Shown one piece after another: positions 6,973 through 12,344 of a stretch of 12,344 bases of DNA. The stretch comes from Thermodesulfobacteriota bacterium (GTDB taxonomy: Bacteria; Desulfobacterota; BSN033; UBA1163). Numbering within the stretch: the first letter of the stretch is position 1; every line of letters starts with the position of its first letter. The notes beneath the pieces were generated by a model that saw nothing but the letters and a program-made list of their open reading frames with translations, had not been told where the DNA came from and did not search any database. The stretch spans positions 1 to 12,344 of the forward strand of contig JASEIE010000086.1 of NCBI GenBank assembly GCA_030024065.1, written 5' to 3'. The position numbers were made by a program, and so were the translations under genes.

Positions 6973-9357
6973 ATGAAGATCTCCCGTAGAAACCTCTTGA
7001 AGATGATCGGTGCGGCCACATTAGGGATGGCTCTTCCTGATGAGCTCCTCCATGCCCTTCCGAAGGAAGGGGAATGGATACCCTACGAGGAGTACTGGTC
7101 AACAGGTATCTGCCTCCAATGTCCAAGTGGTTGCGGTCTTCGGATTCGATCGGTCAATCACTGGCCGGTTAAATTAGAAGGAATCAAAGATTATCCAATC
7201 AATCGGGGAAGACTCTGCCCAAAAGGCCAGGCCGGGCTTCAGGTCCTCTACGATCCCGATCGAATTCGGTATCCGTTGCGGAGAAAGGGAAAAAGAGGAG
7301 AGGGAAAATGGGAGAAGATCTCCTGGGACGAAGCCATTCCTCTCGTTACTCAAAGATTGCAAAAACTCCGCGAGGAGCGGCAACCCCATCAGCTTCTCGT
7401 CCTGGGAGGCCGGTATCGCGGTCATATGCTCGATCTGATGAATAGATTTATGGAGGCCTATGGCTCTCCCAATCACCTTGGAAATCCTTACAGAGGATCA
7501 GAAGGGATTCTGAAGGGACACTTCTTCACCATGGGTGAAAGAGATTTTCTCTCCATCCATTGGGAAGAGACAAACTATGTCCTTTCCTTTGGGGCCGCTC
7601 TTCTGGAAGCATCGCGATCGTCCATGATCAACCTTCGGGGATATGGATCTCTGAGAAGAGGAAGACCGGGGATACGGGGCAAGTTGGTTCAGGTCGAACC
7701 CCGGTTCTCCGTAACAGCCTCAAAGGCCGATCAGTGGATCCCCATCGAACCGGGGACAGACGGCGCCCTCGCCCTCGGAATGGCTCACTGGATCATCAAA
7801 GAGAAGAGATACGATCAGGATTTCGTTTCCCGTTATACCTTCGGCTTCGACGACTGGAAGGATTCGAGCGGAAAGAGCCATATCGGATTTAAAACCCTCG
7901 TCCTGAAAGAATATTCTCCAAAGCAGGTCTCTCAGGCCACGGGAATCCCAGAGGATAGGATCATACAGATCGCCAGAGAATTTTCCTCTCACCGGCCTTC
8001 GATTGCCATTTCAGGAAGAGGAGTGGGAATGCAGACAAATGGCACCTATGCCCAGATGGCGATCGACAGTCTCAATGCGCTCATGGGATCGATCGATCGC
8101 CCTGGAGGGCTTCTTCGCCAGAGAAAACCTCCCTTTCAAAAATGGCCATCGGTCCTAAAAGACCCTATTGCAGAGAAAGGGCTTTCCCTGCCTCGCATTG
8201 ACGGGGCAGGGGATTTGCCATTTCCTTTTGCCAAAGAGGTTCCGTACATCCTTCCGGAAAAAATCGGAAGAGGAGAACCCTATCCGATCGATACCCTTTT
8301 ACTCTACTACACCAACCCTCTCTTCAGTATTCCCGAATCAGAGAAATTCCGCACCGCCTTAGATAAGATCCCTTTCATCGTCAGCTTCTCACCCTTTATG
8401 GATGAAACCACAAGGTTTGCCGATCTTGTTCTTCCGGATGGAACTTATCTCGAACGCTGGCAGGACGACCATCCTGAACCAGGACCGGGCTTCCCGATGG
8501 TCGGACTTCGAAGTCCTGTCCTTGACAAGCCGCTTCACGAAGTGCGGAATACAGGAGATGTTTTAATCGAGATTGCCAAAGGCCTGGGAGGAAGTGTTGC
8601 AAAATCTTTCCCCTGGAAGGACATGAAGGAAGCATTGATGGAGCCCTTCCGGGGGGTGTTTAGATCAAAACGCGGTTCTATCCGTGCAAAAGATCTTGAT
8701 GAGTTTTGGAAAGCCCTGATCGAGACTGGAGGATGGTGGGATGATTCTTATCCCTTCGGCGAGTGGAGGAAGAGGTTTAATACCCCTTCGGAGAGGTTTG
8801 AATTCTATTCTCAAATCATGGAGCGAGACCTGAGTCAATTATCGAAGAAAGGTTCGAAGGATCTGGATTCAATTCTAAAGGAGTTGAAGATAGAGGCAAA
8901 AGAGGATAAGGCTTTTCTTCCCCATTTTGAGAAACCGCGCCTCATCGGAGAGGAGAAAGATTTCCCTTTCCATCTCATTCACTATAAATTGATGACCACA
9001 GCAGAAGGAAGGGGAGCTAACCAGCCCTTTCTCCAAGAGATCTTTGGACCCCATCTGAGGGAGAGATGGGATTCCTGGGTGGAGATCAATCCGGAGACAG
9101 CCCGAACCATGGGGATTAAAGACGGAGATCCGATCTGGGTCGAATCAAAAGTGGGGAAGGTGAAGACCAAGGCGAGACTCTTTACCGGGACCCATCCAAA
9201 GTGTATCCATATCCCTTACGGTCAAGGTCATCGGGCGTATGGCCGCTGGGCAGAAGGTAGGGGGATGAACCCAAACGATCTTCTCGGCAGGGAGTATGAC
9301 TATCTGGGTGGATTTCTTTCACACTTCTCCACAAGGGTGAAGGTATATAAGGCGTAG
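6973..9357 (+). CDS. actB1: ActB1-like molybdopterin-oxidoreductase-family subunit, TAT-exported, with retained [4Fe-4S] motif
   Basis: This 794-residue protein begins with a twin-arginine signal (SRRNLLK, residues 4-10, then a hydrophobic stretch), so it is exported folded. The N-terminal [4Fe-4S] motif of the MopB family is complete: Cys47, Cys50, Cys54 and Cys82. Further MopB landmarks are WDEAI (118-122), ETTRFADLVLPDGTYLERW in the middle, and the C-terminal dinucleotide-binding domain ending in GHRAYGRWAEGRGMNPN. The usual molybdenum-ligand region after YGSPN (163-167) has no Cys, only Ser176; the sole other Cys is Cys744. In studied alternative complex III, ActB1 carries no cofactor and is fused to the ferredoxin-like ActB2; here the two are separate genes. 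The context (pentahaem cytochrome, four-cluster protein, ActC) favours ACIII, with Psr- or Qrc-like enzymes as alternatives. No obvious ribosome site precedes the ATG. Confidence 0.85.
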   Translation: MKISRRNLLKMIGAATLGMALPDELLHALPKEGEWIPYEEYWSTGICLQCPSGCGLRIRSVNHWPVKLEGIKDYPINRGRLCPKGQAGLQVLYDPDRIRYPLRRKGKRGEGKWEKISWDEAIPLVTQRLQKLREERQPHQLLVLGGRYRGHMLDLMNRFMEAYGSPNHLGNPYRGSEGILKGHFFTMGERDFLSIHWEETNYVLSFGAALLEASRSSMINLRGYGSLRRGRPGIRGKLVQVEPRFSVTASKADQWIPIEPGTDGALALGMAHWIIKEKRYDQDFVSRYTFGFDDWKDSSGKSHIGFKTLVLKEYSPKQVSQATGIPEDRIIQIAREFSSHRPSIAISGRGVGMQTNGTYAQMAIDSLNALMGSIDRPGGLLRQRKPPFQKWPSVLKDPIAEKGLSLPRIDGAGDLPFPFAKEVPYILPEKIGRGEPYPIDTLLLYYTNPLFSIPESEKFRTALDKIPFIVSFSPFMDETTRFADLVLPDGTYLERWQDDHPEPGPGFPMVGLRSPVLDKPLHEVRNTGDVLIEIAKGLGGSVAKSFPWKDMKEALMEPFRGVFRSKRGSIRAKDLDEFWKALIETGGWWDDSYPFGEWRKRFNTPSERFEFYSQIMERDLSQLSKKGSKDLDSILKELKIEAKEDKAFLPHFEKPRLIGEEKDFPFHLIHYKLMTTAEGRGANQPFLQEIFGPHLRERWDSWVEINPETARTMGIKDGDPIWVESKVGKVKTKARLFTGTHPKCIHIPYGQGHRAYGRWAEGRGMNPNDLLGREYDYLGGFLSHFSTRVKVYKA

Positions 9358-9362
9358 AATAA

Positions 9363-9393
9363 AGTTCGGAGTTCGGAGTGTAGAGTTCGGAGT
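9363..9393 (+). repeat. GAGTTCGGA direct repeats between actB1 and actB2
   Basis: AGTTCGGA (9363-9370), GTTCGGAG (9371-9378) and GAGTTCGGAG (9383-9392) are direct repeats of the unit seen between actA and actB1. The complementary arm present at 6936-6966 is absent, so no long hairpin forms here. The repeat occupies half of the 62-base gap and lies upstream of the GGGG ribosome site of actB2. Confidence 0.75.
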
Positions 9394-9419
9394 AAAGACG
9401 GACACGGAACACGGGGTAG

Positions 9420-10118
9420 ATGATGTATAGATGGGGAATGGTGATCGATCTCGACAGATGCACGGGCTGTCAGGCCTGTGTGGTGGCCTGCCGTCAGGAG
9501 AATAATGTTCCCTTTGCAGGAGGGAAGGAGGCAAAACTCGGCAGGGCAAAGTTCTGGATGAACCTCATCTCCGAAGTGAAGGGAAACTATCCCGATGTGG
9601 AGATGCACTTCATTCCCATTCCTTGCATGCAGTGCGACCGCCCACCCTGTACGGCGGTCTGCCCTGTGGAGGCCACGTATAAAAATCCCGAAGGCATCGT
9701 GGCACAGATCTATCCCCGTTGTATTGGGGTCAGGATGTGCATCTCCAACTGTCCCTATACGGTCCGTTATTTCAACTGGCATGCGCCCTCCTGGCCGGAT
9801 GAATATAAGAGGGGACTCAATCCCGATGTTTATAAGAGAAGAAAGGGAATCACAGAGAAATGCAATTTCTGCATCCAGAGAATTCGGAAAGCAAAGGAGG
9901 ATGCAAAGAGGCAGAAGCGAAGGATCAGAGACGGAGAACTCATTCCTGCCTGTGCAGAGACCTGTCCATCCGAAGCCATCTCTTTCGGTGATCTCAACGA
10001 TCCGAAAAGCCGGGTCTACAGACTTTCAAAGAGCCGCCGGGCCTTTCGTCTCTTAGAAGACCTCGGGACAGAGCCAAAGGTCTATTACCTAAAGGAGGGA
10101 GAATGGGATGATCGATAG
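9420..10118 (+). CDS. actB2: ActB2-like ferredoxin subunit with four iron-sulfur clusters
   Basis: This 232-residue protein of the DmsB/NrfC-like four-cluster family relays electrons between the quinol site and the haem subunits. The cysteine groups are C14-C17-C20-C24, C69-C72-C77-C81, C101-(V104)-C107-C111, and C148-C151-C178-C182. In the third group the second cysteine of the usual CXXCXXC is Val104 (CIGVRMCISNCP), which predicts one [3Fe-4S] cluster and three [4Fe-4S]. The same loss is known in ActB of alternative complex III, where Thr often takes that place. No signal peptide is present; export would have to be piggy-back with TAT-bearing ActB1. Two adjacent ATGs (9420, 9423) are possible; the second is better spaced from GGGG at 9413-9416. 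The gene overlaps actC by 11 bases. Confidence 0.92.
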   Translation: MMYRWGMVIDLDRCTGCQACVVACRQENNVPFAGGKEAKLGRAKFWMNLISEVKGNYPDVEMHFIPIPCMQCDRPPCTAVCPVEATYKNPEGIVAQIYPRCIGVRMCISNCPYTVRYFNWHAPSWPDEYKRGLNPDVYKRRKGITEKCNFCIQRIRKAKEDAKRQKRRIRDGELIPACAETCPSEAISFGDLNDPKSRVYRLSKSRRAFRLLEDLGTEPKVYYLKEGEWDDR

Positions 10119-11382
10119 AGAGGCCCTTGCCCTAAAATACAGTCCCATCCTCAAACCTCTGACTCAAACAGGGTGGCCCTTCTGGCTTGCTGTGATCCCC
10201 CTTTCCATCATCTTCCTCTGGTCCTTCTTTGCCTTTGGCTGGCAATATAAATGGGGCCTTGGCGAAACCGGGATGGGCCATCCCATGTCATGGACCCTCT
10301 ACCTCGTCAACTTCGTCTTTTTCATCGGTATCAGCCATGCGGGCGCTCTGGTGTCAGCCGTGCTCAGGATTACCCACGCTCGATGGGGAACCCCTTTTGG
10401 CAGGGCGGCTGAAGCGGTCACCGTCTTTGCCCTTGCGGCTGGCCCAACCAATATCCTTTTCGATCTGGGAAGATCCTTTCGATTCTACTGGGTGCCGCTT
10501 CATGCCCAGTTCAAATCTCCGTTGATCTGGGACTTCGCATGTATCATGACCTATTTTACTGTGAGCATCATCTTTCTTTACGTCCTCATGATCCCGGACA
10601 TTGGACTTCTCAGGGATCGGTTTCCGGGAAGGCGATGGCTTTATAAACCTCTCTCCTTCGGATGGACCGGAACAGAAAGTCATTGGAGGACAATAAACAA
10701 GGCAGTAGGCTTCTTATGCATCGCAGTCATCCCTATAGCGGTGAGTGTCCATACAGTGGTCTCCTGGGTTTTCGGACTGCAGACCCAGCCCATGTGGTTA
10801 AGCACAATCTTTGCTCCTTATTTCGTGACCGGCGCCATCTTTTCAGGCATAGCGACAATCATTATCGTGACTATTCTTCTCAGACGGATCTACCGTCTGG
10901 AGGATTATTTGACCCCCTATCATTTCAACAATATGGGATTGCTCCTCCTTGTCTTCGCGCTTCTCTGGGCATACTTCACCTTTGCCGAACATCTGACCGT
11001 TGCCTATGGCGGCGGAACCCATGAACTGGCCGTCTTATGGAGCAAATTGACAGGAAGATATGCCCCTCTTTTCTGGATCATGGTCCTTCTCTGTTTTGTC
11101 ATTCCCTTTCCTTTATTGGTTTTTAAGCGCACGCCCCCCCTGCTTCTCATCGCTTCTATCTCCGTGGTGATCGGGATGTGGCTTGAGCGCTATCTCATCA
11201 TCATTCCCTCCCTTGGCGAACCTCGCCTATCCTATCTCAGGGGCTCCTATATGCCCTCGTGGGTGGAATGGTCGATGATGGCAGGTCTCTGCGCGGGATT
11301 CACCTTAGCCATTATCCTTTTTTCTAAGTTTTTCCCTGTTGTCTCCATCTGGGAAACGGAGAAAGAGGAAACCGATAAATGA
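10108..11382 (+). CDS. actC: ActC-like NrfD-family quinol-binding membrane subunit
   Basis: An integral membrane protein of 424 residues with about ten predicted helices, of the NrfD/PsrC/ActC family that oxidises or reduces quinone at the periplasmic side and, in ACIII, is thought to take part in proton translocation. Matches to ActC include the GISHAGALVSAVLR segment (74-87, with His77 near the expected quinol site), SVHTVVSW (213-220), STIFAPYFVTGAIFSG (232-247), RRIYRLEDYLTPYHFNNMG (259-277) and WLERYLIIIPS (358-368). A strong ribosome site, AAGGAGGGAG, lies upstream of the ATG inside the end of actB2, so translation is probably coupled. Canonical act operons also encode a second NrfD-like subunit (ActF), which is absent here. 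The family call is very secure; the ACIII assignment rests on motifs and neighbours. Confidence 0.92.
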   Translation: MIDREALALKYSPILKPLTQTGWPFWLAVIPLSIIFLWSFFAFGWQYKWGLGETGMGHPMSWTLYLVNFVFFIGISHAGALVSAVLRITHARWGTPFGRAAEAVTVFALAAGPTNILFDLGRSFRFYWVPLHAQFKSPLIWDFACIMTYFTVSIIFLYVLMIPDIGLLRDRFPGRRWLYKPLSFGWTGTESHWRTINKAVGFLCIAVIPIAVSVHTVVSWVFGLQTQPMWLSTIFAPYFVTGAIFSGIATIIIVTILLRRIYRLEDYLTPYHFNNMGLLLLVFALLWAYFTFAEHLTVAYGGGTHELAVLWSKLTGRYAPLFWIMVLLCFVIPFPLLVFKRTPPLLLIASISVVIGMWLERYLIIIPSLGEPRLSYLRGSYMPSWVEWSMMAGLCAGFTLAIILFSKFFPVVSIWETEKEETDK

Positions 11383-11417
11383 TTTGATTTTCGATCGGAA
11401 TTCATAAGGGGGACGAT

Positions 11418-11822
11418 ATGAAAAAATGTTTAAGTGTGGTCATGATGGGGGCTTTCCTCACCCTACTGTCTCACAATTCCGTTTTTTGCCAGGCTCCAAA
11501 GCCTCCCAAAAAGAGTCCCGAGCTCTTAAGCCAGGGCAAAAAACTCTATGAACAGAATTGTGTGACCTGTCATGGGCCTAAGGGAGATGGTAAGGGTCAG
11601 ATTGGATCTGCTCTCAAACCCCCTCCGAACGACTTTACAAAACCTTTGAGTCAATGGCCGCGGGGAAAGGGGGATGTCCAGAAGGTATTCGATATAACCA
11701 CAAAGGGAATCCCGAATACCTCAATGGTCAAATGGGATCAACTCCCTGAACAGGAGCGCTGGGCGCTGACCTATTATGTGGTGGAATTTGCGACTCTAAA
11801 AGCCCCGGCAAAGAAGAAATAA
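11418..11822 (+). CDS. actE: Monohaem cytochrome c, ActE-like
   Basis: This is a 134-residue exported class I cytochrome c. An N-terminal signal (residues 1 to about 24, KK then a hydrophobic core) precedes the mature domain. One haem site, CVTCHGPKGDGKG (48-60, His52), and Met103 (NTSMVKW) as the probable sixth ligand are present, and the C-terminal helix contains RWALTYYVVEF. ActE of alternative complex III is such a monohaem subunit and can hand electrons to the oxidase. The protein could equally be a soluble shuttle between the complex and the cytochrome c domain of CtaC. Cys24 does not sit in a good lipobox (SVFC), so a lipid anchor is doubtful. AAGGGGG about 7 bases before the ATG is a strong ribosome site. 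It follows actC by 35 bases and closes the locus. Confidence 0.88.
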   Translation: MKKCLSVVMMGAFLTLLSHNSVFCQAPKPPKKSPELLSQGKKLYEQNCVTCHGPKGDGKGQIGSALKPPPNDFTKPLSQWPRGKGDVQKVFDITTKGIPNTSMVKWDQLPEQERWALTYYVVEFATLKAPAKKK

Positions 11823-11877
11823 ATCATACCATAGCGACCACACTCTATCTTTCTCCCTCGAGAGGGGTGTGCCATAA

Positions 11878-12003
11878 GTCCGTTCATGGTTCGACAGAGC
11901 CTGTCCCGAGCGAACCGTTCGCTCCCTTCGAGAGCCTCAGGGCGAACGGGTTTTTCCCGGATGTCCTGAACGAAGTCGAAGGAAGGGCTCACCACGAACG
12001 GAG
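11878..12003 (-). repeat. Bipartite palindromic intergenic repeat, copy C (large module, inverted)
   Basis: The reverse complement of this stretch matches the large module of copies A and B, with outer arms at 11878-11890 and 11991-12003. It carries an extra segment of about 27-30 bases (around 11951-11981) inside the first internal hairpin. It lies in the 331-base gap between actE and the cytochrome-b5-like gene. That gap otherwise holds a small module at 12027-12068, a short A/T-rich linker matching copy A, and no recognisable gene. Confidence 0.82.
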
Positions 12004-12026
12004 TATAGAATATTAAAAATCAATTC

Positions 12027-12068
12027 ATTAGCCGTTCGGCCTGAGCTTGTCGAAGGGAAACGGCTAAT
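12027..12068 (-). repeat. Small hairpin module of repeat copy C
   Basis: A perfect 10-base inverted repeat, ATTAGCCGTT (12027-12036) and AACGGCTAAT (12059-12068), encloses the GGCCTGAGCTTGTCGAAGGG core seen in the small modules of copies A and B. Between it and the large module, the reverse strand reads AATTGATTTTTAAT, the same linker as in copy A, so modules and linker form one unit. There is no U-tract downstream on either strand that would make it a clear terminator. Confidence 0.75.
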
Positions 12069-12153
12069 AATGATACGGTTACCTTCTCAAATGTGGATTT
12101 TACCAAACGAACCCAATCCGACTTTGATCTGTTTCTGACAAGAGAGGAAAGAA

Positions 12154-12344
12154 ATGAAAGAATTCACTCCAGAAGAACTGCTATCCTGCAATGGAAAAGA
12201 CGGAAAGCCGGTTTATATCGCTTTTGAAGGAAAGGTCTATGACGTATCGAAAAGCCCTCTCTGGTCCAAGGGGATCCATATGAACAGGCATCTCCCCGGG
12301 AAGGATCTGAGCGGAGAGATCTCAGCGGCCCCTCACGGTTCGGA
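12154..12344 (+). CDS. Cytochrome b5-like haem/steroid-binding domain protein, 3' end cut by window edge
   Basis: The reading frame from ATG 12154 runs 63 codons to the window end without a stop. The sequence FTPEELLSCNGKDGKPVYIA, then GKVYDVSKSPLWSKGIHMNRH and LPGKDLSGEISAAPHG, is the pattern of the small stand-alone bacterial cytochrome b5-like proteins (about 75-200 residues). His42, His46 and His61 are candidate haem ligands; the classic HPGG motif is absent, as is usual in this subgroup. No signal peptide or membrane segment is visible in the part present, so a cytoplasmic N-terminal domain is likely; a later membrane segment cannot be excluded. GAGAGG about 7 bases upstream is a good ribosome site. 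A link to the respiratory locus is only suggested by position. Confidence 0.8.
   Translation, partial: MKEFTPEELLSCNGKDGKPVYIAFEGKVYDVSKSPLWSKGIHMNRHLPGKDLSGEISAAPHGS

Noticed and set aside
6334..11382. Assignment as the Qrc (quinone reductase) complex of sulfate reducers
   Set aside because: Qrc has a hexahaem QrcA and no ActE; here the cytochrome has five haem sites, a monohaem cytochrome follows, and an oxygen-reducing oxidase is adjacent. It remains a second choice, not fully excluded.
11838..11872. Possible terminator after actE (CCACAC...GTGTG with an inner CCCT/AGGG stem)
   Set aside because: The stem is short and broken, and no T-rich run follows, so it is not supported as an intrinsic terminator.
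11774..11995. Minus-strand open frame of 73 codons after actE
   Set aside because: It is made almost wholly of repeat copy C (EALEGSERFARD-like) and antisense actE, the same artefact as in the ctaF-ctaC gap.

Overview
The window looks like part of a bacterial chromosome from an aerobic or facultatively aerobic Gram-negative lineage. The evidence is a TAT-exported membrane-complex subunit, periplasmic multihaem cytochromes and a haem-copper oxidase. The gene set (alternative complex III plus an A2-type caa3 oxidase) and the abundant intergenic palindromes would fit Desulfobacterota or a neighbouring, mostly metagenome-known phylum. That placement is an inference, since no marker gene is present.

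Layout. Positions 1-586 (minus strand) hold the 5' two-thirds of a 3-hydroxyacyl-CoA dehydrogenase gene, divergent from everything else. All other genes are on the plus strand. Block 1 (719-6011) is a cytochrome c oxidase locus in the order sco, ctaD (I), ctaE (III), ctaF (IV), ctaC (II with a fused cytochrome c domain) and ctaB (haem O synthase), mostly overlapping or tightly spaced. Block 2 (6334-11822) is an alternative complex III (ACIII)-like locus: actA (pentahaem cytochrome), actB1 (molybdopterin-oxidoreductase-like), actB2 (four-cluster ferredoxin-like), actC (NrfD-like quinol-binding membrane subunit) and actE (monohaem cytochrome c). A truncated cytochrome-b5-like gene begins at 12154. 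No tRNA, rRNA, CRISPR array or transposase gene was seen.

How the genes work together. The ACIII-like complex should oxidise membrane quinol through ActC and pass electrons through the ActB2 iron-sulfur clusters and the ActA/ActE haems. The cytochrome c domain on oxidase subunit II can then receive them and pass them via CuA to haem a and the haem a3/CuB centre, where O2 is reduced. Sco and CtaB serve CuA metallation and haem synthesis. Together this is a quinol-to-oxygen chain that does not need a bc1 complex.

Unusual points. ActB is split into two genes, and ActB1 keeps a complete four-cysteine [4Fe-4S] motif that described ACIII proteins have lost. No actD or actF is present, and no ctaA lies in the window. 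Two families of intergenic repeats are inserted at gene junctions: a large bipartite palindromic element (three copies) and a GAGTTCGGA-based repeat (two loci). One large-element copy reaches into the apparent 5' end of ctaC and affects the choice of its start codon.
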